From NCBI GenBank assembly GCA_029882955.1, contig JAOUJX010000016.1, positions 1-21,739 on the forward strand: DNA of 21,739 nt. Reading direction: 5' to 3'. A model generated the notes under the pieces. It saw only the letters and a program-made list of their open reading frames with translations, was not told the DNA's origin and did no database searches. Source of the stretch: Gammaproteobacteria bacterium (GTDB lineage Bacteria; Pseudomonadota; Gammaproteobacteria; GCA-001735895). Positions 1 to 7,585 of this stretch are shown here, piece after piece. The translations under genes were made by a program, and so were the position numbers. Position 1 is the stretch's first letter; the number at the start of each line of letters is the position of its first letter.

Positions 1-303
1 GCTGGTCATCGGCTCCTGAAAGATCATCGACATCGCGCCGCCATTCAAGTCACGTCGCGCCTTGGCGGATAGTGAATTCAGGTCAATCCCGTCGAACACG
101 AGTTCATCGGAAGTTATTTCGGCGGTCCAGGGTAACAGACCCATCACCGCCAGCATCGATACCGACTTACCAGAGCCGGACTCGCCGACGATGGCGACTA
201 CTTCGCCGCGTTCGACATCCAGCGATACATTTTCCACCGCGGTAAATAAGCCGCCAGCGGTCTTGAAGCGAACGGTTAAGTTCCTGATCGATAATAATGA
301 CAT
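1..303 (-). CDS. dppD: Dipeptide ABC transporter ATP-binding protein DppD, N-terminal part (cut by window edge)
   Basis: This is the first 101 codons of a DppD/OppD-type ATPase that powers import of di- or oligopeptides through the DppB/DppC pore. It starts at ATG 303-301, and its A is the last base of the TGA stop of dppC (TGATG), a one-base overlap that implies translational coupling. Visible motifs are the Walker A loop GESGSGKS (residues about 40-47) and the Q-loop region MIFQEPMTS (Q96) at the very edge. The signature motif, Walker B and the C-terminal oligopeptide-transporter extension lie outside the window. The start region MSLLSIRNLTVRF is typical of the family. Order and strand (dppA-dppB-dppC-dppD) support the name; a dppF gene would be expected next, to the left of the window. 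Peptide specificity cannot be read from the ATPase. Confidence 0.93.
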   Translation of the reverse strand, partial: MSLLSIRNLTVRFKTAGGLFTAVENVSLDVERGEVVAIVGESGSGKSVSMLAVMGLLPWTAEITSDELVFDGIDLNSLSAKARRDLNGGAMSMIFQEPMTS

Positions 304-1205
304 CAGGAACGTTTCATCTTGGGGTCGAGGGCATCACGCAGACCATCGCCCATTAAGTTGATAGATAACACCGTAAGCAGGATAGCGAGTCCGGGGAAGG
401 TCACCACCCACCAGGCGCGTAGAATAAATTCGCGAGCCTCTGCCAGCATCGCTCCCCACTCGGGGGTTGGCGGTTGAGCGCCCATGCCGAGGAAGCCCAG
501 TGCTGCCGCATCGAGAATCGCGGTAGAAAAAGATAGTGTGGCCTGGACGATTAAAGGCGCCATGCAGTTGGGTAAAATGGTATTGATCATTAATCGCATA
601 TGACCTGCACCGGCCAGGCGACTGGCGATGACATATTCCTTGCTGCTTTCGATGATGACGCTCGAACGCGTTAGTCGCACAAAATGCGGCAGCAATACGA
701 TGGCGATGGCAATCATCGCATTAATCAAAGCTGGCCCGAGTATGGCCACCAGCCCTAGCGCCAGCAATAAACTGGGGAAGGCCAGAATTACGTCCATGAT
801 GCGCATAATGGCGGTTTCAATTCGACCGCGAAAATAACCTGCTGTGAGGCCGAGCATGATGCCCGCACTCATCGACAGTGTTACCACCATGGCACCGATG
901 AAGAGTGAAAATCTTGCGCCGTAAATAATACGTGACAGCAGGTCGCGTCCCACCGCATCGGAGCCGATGATGTAAGCCCAACTACCGCCTTCCTGCCAGA
1001 CCGGGGGTTGTAGCAGGGCGTCACGATTTTGTTCGGTCGGGTCGTAAGGCGCTATCACATCGGCGAAGATCGCCATGAACAACACCAGTAAAATAAAATA
1101 AAGCCCGGCTACTGCACCGGGGTTCTCGCGAAAATAACGCCAGAATTCTGTAAGGCTGTGCTTGAAAGTACCGACTGCGGGCGCCGAAATTTCTAACTCT
1201 GCCAT
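303..1205 (-). CDS. dppC: Dipeptide ABC transporter permease DppC
   Basis: A 300-residue inner-membrane permease of the DppC/OppC family, one half of the peptide translocation pore. After a cytoplasmic N-terminus (residues 1-30, including FWRYFRENPGAVAGL) comes a first membrane span, then the characteristic periplasmic stretch IAPYDPTEQN and GTDxxGRD-like segment GSDAVGRDLLSRIIYGAR. The C-terminal half carries the transmembrane core and the ATPase-contacting EAA-like loop around SKEYVIASRLAGAGHMRLM. The late LGFLGMGAQPPTPEWGAML is a family hallmark. The start ATG lies 3 bases after the dppB stop and the TGA stop overlaps the dppD start by one base. Length matches E. coli DppC closely. Family assignment is secure; substrate range is inherited from the neighbouring DppA-like binding protein. 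Confidence 0.95.
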   Translation of the reverse strand: MAELEISAPAVGTFKHSLTEFWRYFRENPGAVAGLYFILLVLFMAIFADVIAPYDPTEQNRDALLQPPVWQEGGSWAYIIGSDAVGRDLLSRIIYGARFSLFIGAMVVTLSMSAGIMLGLTAGYFRGRIETAIMRIMDVILAFPSLLLALGLVAILGPALINAMIAIAIVLLPHFVRLTRSSVIIESSKEYVIASRLAGAGHMRLMINTILPNCMAPLIVQATLSFSTAILDAAALGFLGMGAQPPTPEWGAMLAEAREFILRAWWVVTFPGLAILLTVLSINLMGDGLRDALDPKMKRS

Positions 1206-1208
1206 CGC

Positions 1209-2219
1209 TTAACGCTCGTGCCGGATACTGGGGTTAACCAGTCCGTAAGTCAGGTCGACCAGTAAATTAACAATCATGACAATCGAGGCAATCAGCAATA
1301 GTCCGCCTTGCACAGCGGGATAGTCGCGACGAAAAATCGAATCGATCATCCATTTACCGATGCCGGGCCAGGCGAAGATGGTCTCGGTCAATATTGCCCC
1401 TGCTAGTAATACACCAACCTGTAAGCCAATCACAGTGATGACAGTAATCAGGGCGTTGCGTAGCGCGTGGATGCCGACGACGCGCCAGGGTGGCAGGCCT
1501 TTCGCGCGGGCGGTTCGTACATAGTCTTCGCTTAATACTTCAAGCATCGACGAGCGGGTTTGCCGCGCGATTACAGCGAGCGGGATCGTGCCCAGTACAA
1601 TCGACGGCAGGATTAAATGCATGACCGCTGATTTAAACGCCCCGGCCTGATCGGAGAGCCAGGAATCGATTAACATGAAGCCGGTAACCGGCTCAAAAAA
1701 GAACATGAATGAGATGCGCCCGGAGACCGGCGTCCAGCCCAGGGTACCGGAAAACAGAATAATTAATAACAGACCCCACCAGAAAATCGGCATTGAATAG
1801 CCGGTTAAAGAAACTCCCATGACGGTGTGGTCGAATATCGAACCACGACGCACGGCGGCAATAATACCGGCGGGTAAACCAAGCGCGACTGCGAAAATGA
1901 TAGCGATGAATGAAAGTTCAATAGTGGCGGGAAATCTTGCCAGAAATTCTTCCAGCACCGGTGTCCTGGTAACGATGGAAACGCCGAGGTCGGCATGCAT
2001 CAAGTCTCCAAGGAAGGAGAAATACTGTTCCCATAGCGGGCGGTCGAAGCCCATGATCTGTTCGAGTTCGGCCCTGCGTTCCGGGGTGACACCACGCTCC
2101 CCGGCTAACAGTAGTATGGGGTCGCCGGGTAGCAGGCGGATAAACGCGAAGGCAGCGATGGTAACGCCGATAAAGGTCGGCACGATCATCGCCAGTTTAT
2201 TGAGCAGGAATCTAAACAT
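1209..2219 (-). CDS. dppB: Dipeptide ABC transporter permease DppB
   Basis: A 336-residue permease of the DppB/OppB family, the partner of DppC. The N-terminus MFRFLLNKLAMIVPTFIGVT is the usual first membrane span, followed by the periplasmic RLLPGDPILLLAG segment, where the LPGDP motif is diagnostic. The EAA-type loop that docks on the ATPase is visible as EDYVRTARAKGLPPWRVVG, and ILTETIFAWPGIGKWM near residues 280-295 is another family signature. The protein ends with a short basic tail (NPSIRHER). The gene begins only 10 bases downstream of an 11-bp hairpin (2230-2258) that separates it from dppA, and no strong Shine-Dalgarno sequence is visible before its ATG. Permease expression is therefore probably lower than that of the binding protein. 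Confidence 0.95.
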   Translation of the reverse strand: MFRFLLNKLAMIVPTFIGVTIAAFAFIRLLPGDPILLLAGERGVTPERRAELEQIMGFDRPLWEQYFSFLGDLMHADLGVSIVTRTPVLEEFLARFPATIELSFIAIIFAVALGLPAGIIAAVRRGSIFDHTVMGVSLTGYSMPIFWWGLLLIILFSGTLGWTPVSGRISFMFFFEPVTGFMLIDSWLSDQAGAFKSAVMHLILPSIVLGTIPLAVIARQTRSSMLEVLSEDYVRTARAKGLPPWRVVGIHALRNALITVITVIGLQVGVLLAGAILTETIFAWPGIGKWMIDSIFRRDYPAVQGGLLLIASIVMIVNLLVDLTYGLVNPSIRHER

Positions 2220-2229
2220 GCAGTTATAA

Positions 2230-2258
2230 AGCGATCCCGGTTTTTTGCCGGGATCGCT
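2230..2258 (-). terminator. Stem-loop between dppA and dppB (attenuator or mRNA-stabilising hairpin)
   Basis: On the minus strand, 10 bases after the dppA stop, lies a perfect 11-bp stem AGCGATCCCGG / CCGGGATCGCT with a 7-base A-rich loop (CAAAAAA), followed by TTATAACTG. The stem is strong and GC-rich but the following tract has only a few T residues. It is therefore better read as a partial terminator or a 3'-end-protecting hairpin that raises dppA mRNA relative to dppBCD than as a full terminator. Such hairpins between binding-protein and permease genes are well known in ABC operons (for example malE-malF). The function is inferred from position and structure. Confidence 0.7.
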
Positions 2259-2268
2259 CTAGACTATC

Positions 2269-3849
2269 TTATTTTATATCGACACCGTAGAAGGAGTGTC
2301 CACCAAATGGATCAATTTTGAATCCGGTAACCTCTTTGCGTACCGGCTTGAATACCACCGAGTGGGCGATTGTGGCCCAGGGAGCTTCTTTCTTGAACTC
2401 GATTTGCGCGCGCTTGTACAAATCGGTACGAGCAGCCGGGTCGGAGACGACCTTGGCTTTCTGGATCAGATCTTCAAAAGGCTTGTGGCACCATTGTGCC
2501 CGGTTTGAACCACCGACCCCATCGCAACCCAGCAATACGGCGAGGAAGTTATCGGGATCGCCGTTATCACCGGTCCATCCCAGTAATACAGCACCATCAC
2601 GGTCGGTATCCTTCGAACGCTTGAGGTATTCACCCCATTCGTAGGAAACGATTTCGACATCGACACCCACTTTACCGAAATCAGCCTGAATCAGCTCGGC
2701 CATGCGCCGTGCATTCGGGTTATAAGGACGTTGCACTGGCATTGCCCAGACTTTCATCTTAAGGCCGTTAACGCCTTCGGCCTTTAATGCCGTTTTGGCA
2801 GCAGCCGGGTTGTAATCATCGTCAACCGTTGCCTCGTTATACGACCAGATAGTCGGTGGGATCGGGTTTTTGGCGATCTTACCGGCGCCCTGGAATACGG
2901 CATCGATGATAGCCTGTTTGTTGATCGCCTGATTTAGCGCCTTGCGAACTTTGGCATTATCGAATGGTGCTACCTTGGTGTTGTAGGCCAGATAGCCAAC
3001 GTTAAGACCTTCCTGGCTCATCAGGTTTATATCCGAATCATTTTTCATTGCAGCGATATCTGCAGGGTTCGGATAAGGCATAACCTGGCACTCATTCGCT
3101 TTCATTTTCTGGTAGCGAACCGAAGCATCCGGTGTTATCGCAAATACCAGATCATCGATAGCTGCCTTGCCACGAAAATACTCAGGGTGTGCCTTATAGC
3201 GGATGAAAGCATCCTTCTGATAGGCAATCATTTTAAAGGGGCCTGTGCCAACCGGATTTTGATCAAACTTGTCGAGCGTGCCGGCCGCCGCCATCTTATT
3301 GGCGTACTCAGCTGAATGAATCGAAGCGAAGTCCATCGCCAGGTTGGCAATCATTGGCGCTTCAGGCCGGTTCAGGCTAAAGCGAACCGTATGATTGTTA
3401 ATCTTTGTCAGGCTCTTGAGCAGATCAGGCATCGACATGCCATTAAAATACTCATAAGCGCCTCCCGATACCATGTGGTAAGGATGGTCTTTTTTGAACT
3501 GGCGATTGAACGAAAATAATACGTCGTCGGCATTAAAGTCGCGACTTGGGGTAAAGCCGTCGATGCTGTGAAATTTAACGCCTTTGCGCAGGTTGAAAGT
3601 ATATTCCAGACCGTCCTGGGAGACAGTCCAGCTCTCGGCGAGACCGGGTATGATTTTTGTCGTACCAATTTCGAATTCGACCAGCTTGTTGAAAATCTGG
3701 CGAGAAGAGGCGTCAAATGTCGTGCCGGCCGTGTATAACGCCGGGGTAAATCCCTCGGGTGAGCCTTCAGAGCAGAAGACGAGGGTTTTTGCCTGCACAT
3801 TGCCGGCAAGAAGCGCAGCGGCGGTTGCCACTAGAAATCTAGCTTTCAT
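2269..3849 (-). CDS. dppA: Periplasmic dipeptide-binding protein DppA
   Basis: A 526-residue extracytoplasmic solute-binding protein of family 5 (SBP_bac_5), the periplasmic receptor that captures dipeptides for DppBCDF. Residues 1-20 form a Sec signal peptide (basic MKAR, hydrophobic core, AxA-type cleavage near NVQA). The mature part starts KTLVFCSEGSPEGFTP, which closely matches the E. coli DppA N-terminus. Further DppA-like blocks include IPGLAESWTVS, NADDVLFSFNRQ, ECQVMPYPNPADIA, AMPVQRPYNPNARRMAE and LGWTGDNGDPDNFLA. Paired cysteines (for example in FCSEG and NECQVMP) fit the disulphides of DppA. A strong ribosome binding site (AAAGGAG, 9 bases before the ATG) marks the start. The 199-bp gap upstream (3850-4048) must contain its promoter, but I could not pick a convincing -35/-10 pair there. 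Haem or aminolaevulinate uptake, known for some DppA proteins, cannot be excluded. Confidence 0.95.
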   Translation of the reverse strand: MKARFLVATAAALLAGNVQAKTLVFCSEGSPEGFTPALYTAGTTFDASSRQIFNKLVEFEIGTTKIIPGLAESWTVSQDGLEYTFNLRKGVKFHSIDGFTPSRDFNADDVLFSFNRQFKKDHPYHMVSGGAYEYFNGMSMPDLLKSLTKINNHTVRFSLNRPEAPMIANLAMDFASIHSAEYANKMAAAGTLDKFDQNPVGTGPFKMIAYQKDAFIRYKAHPEYFRGKAAIDDLVFAITPDASVRYQKMKANECQVMPYPNPADIAAMKNDSDINLMSQEGLNVGYLAYNTKVAPFDNAKVRKALNQAINKQAIIDAVFQGAGKIAKNPIPPTIWSYNEATVDDDYNPAAAKTALKAEGVNGLKMKVWAMPVQRPYNPNARRMAELIQADFGKVGVDVEIVSYEWGEYLKRSKDTDRDGAVLLGWTGDNGDPDNFLAVLLGCDGVGGSNRAQWCHKPFEDLIQKAKVVSDPAARTDLYKRAQIEFKKEAPWATIAHSVVFKPVRKEVTGFKIDPFGGHSFYGVDIK

Positions 3850-4048
3850 AATTAGGTTCTCCTTTATTTTAGATCAATTGCTTGAATACTTGTTATGGTT
3901 TGTACAATTGTTAAACAGTCAGCTTCGGCGCTTTAAGCGATGATTTTTTGAAATTGCTAAAGCCCTTAGCTAATCCACCGGCAACTATACCCTTATTTGG
4001 ATAGCCGTGAAACTGACATGTATCAATAATGGTGGAATGCTCTCGGCT

Positions 4049-4399
4049 TTAAAATGGCTGGGTGGAACGGCGGGGCTTGAGGTTTAAAGTATCGAGAAAG
4101 TCGAACACCATAATTCCATCTACGCCGCCCACCGTTGATTTAACAATTTGAGCGCCTATTTCCTGATGTTGCTTGTCTGCGAGATAACTATTACGCGCGG
4201 CTTCATCGGCAAAGTCGATAATAAAGCCGCCATTGAAGCCCTTGTCCATGCCGGTTTCCGGCGTCACATTAGAGCCGAAGCTGAAGTTCTGCCATCCGGG
4301 TAAATGATGCCTGAGGTTATAAATCGCCTGGTACAGCGATTCACGTTGTGCCTCTGTTATTTCGGGCAGAAACTTTATAAAAACGCAGTGTTTAACCAT
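4049..4399 (-). CDS. Dabb (stress-responsive A/B barrel) domain protein
   Basis: A 116-residue protein covering a single Dabb domain (PF07876). It starts MVKHCVFIKFLPEITEAQRE, typical for the family, in which the first strand MVxHxVxxKF is followed by helix alpha-1. The segment FNGGFIIDFADEAARNSYL and the closing HQEIGAQIV strand and helix complete the ferredoxin-like fold. Dabb proteins are dimeric alpha+beta barrels; some catalyse small-molecule reactions, such as polyketide cyclisation, and many have no known role. The gene is 9 bases downstream of the YghZ-like reductase and almost certainly co-transcribed with it, suggesting a role in the same sugar or aldehyde metabolism. The last 12 residues (about LKPRRSTQPF) lie beyond the usual domain end. 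Family assignment is good; function is unknown. Confidence 0.85.
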   Translation of the reverse strand: MVKHCVFIKFLPEITEAQRESLYQAIYNLRHHLPGWQNFSFGSNVTPETGMDKGFNGGFIIDFADEAARNSYLADKQHQEIGAQIVKSTVGGVDGIMVFDFLDTLNLKPRRSTQPF

Positions 4400-4408
4400 T
4401 GATATAGG

Positions 4409-5437
4409 TTACTCGACTTCCGATGACTGTTTCCATAGGTTAATGCCCGCGTCTGTCGCATAGCGGTCAATATCCGTGAGTTCTGACTGGCTAAACGATC
4501 GGTTTTTTAACGAGCCTACGCATTCATCTATTTGTTGCACGGAACTCGCGCCAATTAAAGCGGTGCTTACCCGGGTATCTTTCAGTACCCAGGCGATTGC
4601 CATCTGCGCCAGGCTCTGACCCCGGCTTTGGGCTATTTCGTCCAGGGCGCGAATATTTTTCAGATTAGTCTCTGTGAGAAACTCTGGAGAAAGCGACTTA
4701 TGCTGTGCGGCGCGGCTTTGATCGGGGACGCCGTCCAGGTATTTTCTGGTTAACATGCCCTGCGCCAGTGGTGAAAAGACGATAGAGCCAATGCCTTTTT
4801 CTTCGAGAGTATCCAGTAGGCCATCGCTTTCTATCCAGCGGTTAAGCATTGAATAACTGGGTTGGTGGATCAGGCAGGGTGTGCCTAATTCTTCCAGGAT
4901 AGAGACTGCTTGCCGGGTCCGCTGCGAATTGTAAGACGAAATGCCTGCATAAAGTGCTCGTCCAGAGCGCACAATGTGATCCAGTGCCATCATGGTTTCT
5001 TCGAGCGGAGTTTCCGGATCGAAGCGATGCGAATAAAAAATGTCTACGTAGTCGAGGCCCATTCGTTTCAGGCTTTGATCGCAGCTTGCTATCAGGTATT
5101 TGCGGCTGCCCCACTCTCCATAAGGTCCTGGCCACATGTCATAACCGGCTTTTGAAGAGATAATCAATTCATCACGATGAGCGGCAAAATCCTGCTTTAA
5201 TATCTGGCCAAACGCAATTTCGGCAGAGCCAGCGGGAGGGCCATAATTGTTGGCTAGATCAAAATGGGTAATGCCGAGATCGAATGCGCGACGGCACATT
5301 TCCTTTTTACTCTGATGAGGGAAGTCACCACCAAAATTATGCCAGAGCCCGAAAGATATCGCCGGGAGTTTCACTCCTGATCGACCACATCGTTGATAAG
5401 TCATGTCATCGTATCGATTGTTTGCGGCTTGCCACAT
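4409..5437 (-). CDS. yghZ: YghZ-type aldo/keto reductase (L-glyceraldehyde 3-phosphate reductase-like)
   Basis: A cytoplasmic NADPH-dependent aldo/keto reductase of the AKR14 (YghZ/Gpr) group, which reduces L-glyceraldehyde 3-phosphate and other small aldehydes. The chosen start gives 342 residues beginning MWQAANNRYDDMTYQRCGRS, which aligns with E. coli YghZ from its first residue. A longer in-frame start at 5521 would add 28 hydrophobic residues absent from the family and would lie upstream of the likely promoter (5489-5517). The catalytic tetrad is visible as D60 and Y65 (THFDLANNYGPP), K96 (IISSKAGYDMWPGPYG) and H137 (VDIFYSHRFD). The C-terminal TALIGASSVQQIDE is the NADP-binding end of the barrel. 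It heads a two-gene unit with the Dabb gene and is divergent from a Gfo/Idh oxidoreductase. The physiological substrate here is uncertain; detoxification of sugar-derived aldehydes is a reasonable guess. Confidence 0.9.
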   Translation of the reverse strand: MWQAANNRYDDMTYQRCGRSGVKLPAISFGLWHNFGGDFPHQSKKEMCRRAFDLGITHFDLANNYGPPAGSAEIAFGQILKQDFAAHRDELIISSKAGYDMWPGPYGEWGSRKYLIASCDQSLKRMGLDYVDIFYSHRFDPETPLEETMMALDHIVRSGRALYAGISSYNSQRTRQAVSILEELGTPCLIHQPSYSMLNRWIESDGLLDTLEEKGIGSIVFSPLAQGMLTRKYLDGVPDQSRAAQHKSLSPEFLTETNLKNIRALDEIAQSRGQSLAQMAIAWVLKDTRVSTALIGASSVQQIDECVGSLKNRSFSQSELTDIDRYATDAGINLWKQSSEVE

Positions 5438-5488
5438 AAAATATGCCTTTAGATTATTAATTAAAAGTAGGATGGTTAGTTGAAGCAA

Positions 5489-5517
5489 ATTATACTCATA
5501 AAGATGAAGCAGGTTAA
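5489..5517 (-). promoter_or_regulatory. Likely sigma-70 promoter for the aldo/keto reductase-Dabb unit
   Basis: On the minus strand TTAACC (-35, plus-strand positions 5512-5517) and a perfect TATAAT (-10, 5489-5494) are separated by exactly 17 bases. Transcription would start near 5482, leaving a leader of about 45 bases with AAAGG before the ATG at 5437. The -35 has four of six consensus bases. This supports the shorter start of the reductase. Confidence 0.6.
5491..5496 (+). promoter_or_regulatory. Possible -10 element of the divergent Gfo/Idh promoter
   Basis: TATACT matches five of six bases of the -10 consensus and lies about 40 bases before the Gfo/Idh start codon. It overlaps the -10 of the opposing promoter almost completely. 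No good -35 is visible at 16-18 bases upstream, so an activator may be needed or the call may be wrong. Confidence 0.3.
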
Positions 5518-5535
5518 ACAAACATAAGGTGTAAC

Positions 5536-6513
5536 ATGTCAGATACTATTCGTTGGGGCATCCTCGGTGCCTCCAGTTTTGCGCTTAAACACATGGCCCC
5601 GGCCATCCATGCAGCGCACGGTTGTGAACTCGCTGCGATTGCGACACGAAGTCCGGAAAAGGCGAAAGATTTTTCGGCTCTTGTGCCAGGCTTGCAAGTG
5701 TTCGATGACTACGATGCACTACTGGCGGACAGTAGCATCGATGCGGTTTATTTACCGTTACCCAACCACCTGCATGTGGAGTGGACTCAACGCGCGGTGG
5801 CGGCAGGTAAGCACGTATTATGTGAAAAGCCAATCGCATTGAGTGCACAGGAAATAGATGGTTTGATTGATCTGCGCGACAAATCCGGTTTGTTAGTAGC
5901 CGAGGCCTTTATGATTGTGCAGCACCCGCAATGGCAGCATGCGAGAGCACTATATCAATCTGGAGCCATCGGTAAGTTGTTATTGGCGGATGGAGTGTTT
6001 ACCTACGATAACCGAGACCGTGAGAATATTCGTAATCGTGCCGAAACCGGTGGGGGCGGGATTCGAGATATTGGAATTTATAACTATGGCTGCGCCCGGT
6101 ACGTTAGCGGCGAAGAGCCGGGCAAAATAATTGTCACCGATATTGACGAAGAGAATGATGTTGATGTCTATGCCCATGTCGTTGCCGAGTTCCCCTCGTT
6201 TCGTTGTTCGGCCATTAATGGTATGCGCATGACTAATCGACAGGAAATTAATTTCCATGGAGAGGAGGGCGTGATACGACTAACTGCACCGTTTAATGCC
6301 GGGGTATTTTCCGAGGCCCGGGTTGAGCTTCACAAGCCAGAACAGGAAATAACTACCCGGCGTTTCCCTGGCGTTAATCAATACGTTCTGCAGGTCGAAA
6401 ATTTCAACCGGAGTCTTAATGATCACTCTCTCTTTCTGTGCCCACTTGAGTTTAGCCGTGGTTCTCAGGCGATGATCGACATGGTATTTGCGAAACAGAA
6501 GCAGGGGCGTTAA
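5536..6513 (+). CDS. Gfo/Idh/MocA family oxidoreductase, glucose-fructose oxidoreductase / D-xylose dehydrogenase-like
   Basis: A 325-residue cytoplasmic NAD(P)-dependent sugar oxidoreductase. The Rossmann domain begins at once (IRWGILGASSFA, residues 5-16). The catalytic EKP motif is E97-K98-P99 in HVLCEKPIALS, and the second catalytic segment is RDIGIYNYGCARY with D179 and Y183. The DIGxY form, together with VAEAFMIVQHPQW, places it with the GFOR, D-xylose dehydrogenase and dihydrodiol dehydrogenase subgroup rather than with inositol dehydrogenases, which carry a DxxxHDxD-type motif. No signal peptide is present, unlike periplasmic GFOR. The ATG follows AAGGTGT by a few bases. It is divergent from the aldo/keto reductase and 97 bases upstream of glucokinase, so it probably acts on a hexose or pentose that the same cell phosphorylates. 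Exact substrate unknown. Confidence 0.85.
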   Translation: MSDTIRWGILGASSFALKHMAPAIHAAHGCELAAIATRSPEKAKDFSALVPGLQVFDDYDALLADSSIDAVYLPLPNHLHVEWTQRAVAAGKHVLCEKPIALSAQEIDGLIDLRDKSGLLVAEAFMIVQHPQWQHARALYQSGAIGKLLLADGVFTYDNRDRENIRNRAETGGGGIRDIGIYNYGCARYVSGEEPGKIIVTDIDEENDVDVYAHVVAEFPSFRCSAINGMRMTNRQEINFHGEEGVIRLTAPFNAGVFSEARVELHKPEQEITTRRFPGVNQYVLQVENFNRSLNDHSLFLCPLEFSRGSQAMIDMVFAKQKQGR

Positions 6514-6610
6514 TCCGTATCAGGACTATGCCTGGAAAGCACTGAAAAACCTGCAAAGGATTGCTGCATGTGAGAAAATTTACCCTGTTTAATTAATAGA
6601 AAAATTGCTA

Positions 6611-7585
6611 ATGGCTGAACCATGTTTACTCATCGGTGATATTGGTGGCACGAATGCCCGTTTTGCTTTGGCGAATACTGATAATCCGGGTTTTACCGAT
6701 CAGCTCACGTTAAAATGCACTGATTTCGATTCCGCTGATCAGGCGATCAGGCATTACCTGAAAGAGACTGATGCCGGCAGTCCGGATGTCATTTGTTTCG
6801 CTGCCGCAGGGCCGCTTGTTAATCGACAGATTCAACTGACCAATAACCACTGGTTGTTATCCGAAAAGAATCTGGAGGATCAATTTTCACTGTCCGGCAT
6901 TAAACTGCTGAACGATTTTGAAGCGATTGCCTACAGTATCCCGTTTCTTTGCGAGGAGGATTGTTTACGCGTAGGTGAGGCGCGCCCGGCGGCCCTGGAC
7001 ATTCCGCATTATATGCTCGGTATTCTCGGTCCCGGTACGGGGCTCGGAAGCGTCGGGCTGAGAAAGTACAACGATATTTTAATACCGATTCCCGGCGAAG
7101 CCAGTCATTCAGGATTTGCCCCGGAAACAGCTCGGCAGATTGAAATTCTAACCATGCTGCGCCAGCGCCTGGAAAGAGTTTCAGTGGAACGACTGATCTC
7201 CGGTTCCGGCATTGAAAACATATACTGGGCGCTGGGTCGATTAGGCGGCAACAGTGACGAGTGGCATAGCGCTGCCGAGATATTCGATCTGGCTCAAAAA
7301 AACGACAGGCGTGCTGCCGAGACGATAGACCTGTTTTTTGAAATCCTGGGGCAGGTCGCGGGTGATCAGGCGCTAGCCTTAGGTGCGGAAAACGGAATAT
7401 TTATCGCAGGCGGCATCGTGCAGCGATATCCGCAACTGATTTTAAATAGCCGCTTTCGTGAAGGCTTCGAAAATAAAGGGAGGCACCGGGCGTTAATGGA
7501 AAAGATTCCAACGCAGGTGATTTTGCATCGATACTCGGGATTACTGGGTGCCGCCTATTATGCGCTTAAACTCTGGACTCGCTAG
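6611..7585 (+). CDS. glk: Glucokinase (bacterial Glk family, PF02685)
   Basis: A 324-residue ATP-dependent hexokinase that converts cytoplasmic D-glucose to glucose 6-phosphate. The N-terminal phosphate-binding motif GDIGGTNARFAL (residues 9-20) is diagnostic, followed by AAAGPLVN, the catalytic LLNDFEAIAYSIP segment with its Asp, GPGTGLGSVGL, and the GEASHSGFAP substrate loop. The late GIFIAGGIVQRY and LLGAAYYALK also match E. coli Glk, as does the length (321 there). I chose ATG 6611 over an in-frame TTG two codons upstream; neither has a strong ribosome binding site. It lies 97 bases after the Gfo/Idh gene, probably in the same transcript. Its last 20 bases overlap the 3' end of the AGE-family gene on the other strand. 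Together with the Gts-type transporter it would complete glucose uptake and phosphorylation. Confidence 0.93.
   Translation: MAEPCLLIGDIGGTNARFALANTDNPGFTDQLTLKCTDFDSADQAIRHYLKETDAGSPDVICFAAAGPLVNRQIQLTNNHWLLSEKNLEDQFSLSGIKLLNDFEAIAYSIPFLCEEDCLRVGEARPAALDIPHYMLGILGPGTGLGSVGLRKYNDILIPIPGEASHSGFAPETARQIEILTMLRQRLERVSVERLISGSGIENIYWALGRLGGNSDEWHSAAEIFDLAQKNDRRAAETIDLFFEILGQVAGDQALALGAENGIFIAGGIVQRYPQLILNSRFREGFENKGRHRALMEKIPTQVILHRYSGLLGAAYYALKLWTR

Noticed and set aside
1819..2229. Long antisense reading frames opposite dppB, dppA and other genes
   Set aside because: They have no recognisable domains or ribosome sites and are explained by the codon pattern of the confidently identified genes on the other strand.
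3955..3977. GCTAA/TTAGC hairpin downstream of the Dabb gene as a terminator
   Set aside because: The short stem is followed on the minus strand by AATTTCAAAAAA rather than T residues; the T-run is on the wrong side.
3850..4048. Promoter of dppA
   Set aside because: Several AT-rich hexamers (for example CATAAC and TAAAAT) occur, but none has a properly spaced -35 and a sensible distance to the ribosome binding site.
5438..5521. Longer N-terminus for the aldo/keto reductase (ATG at 5521)
   Set aside because: The extra 28 residues are absent from YghZ relatives and this start lies upstream of the promoter predicted at 5489-5517. The start at 5437 has AAAGG upstream.
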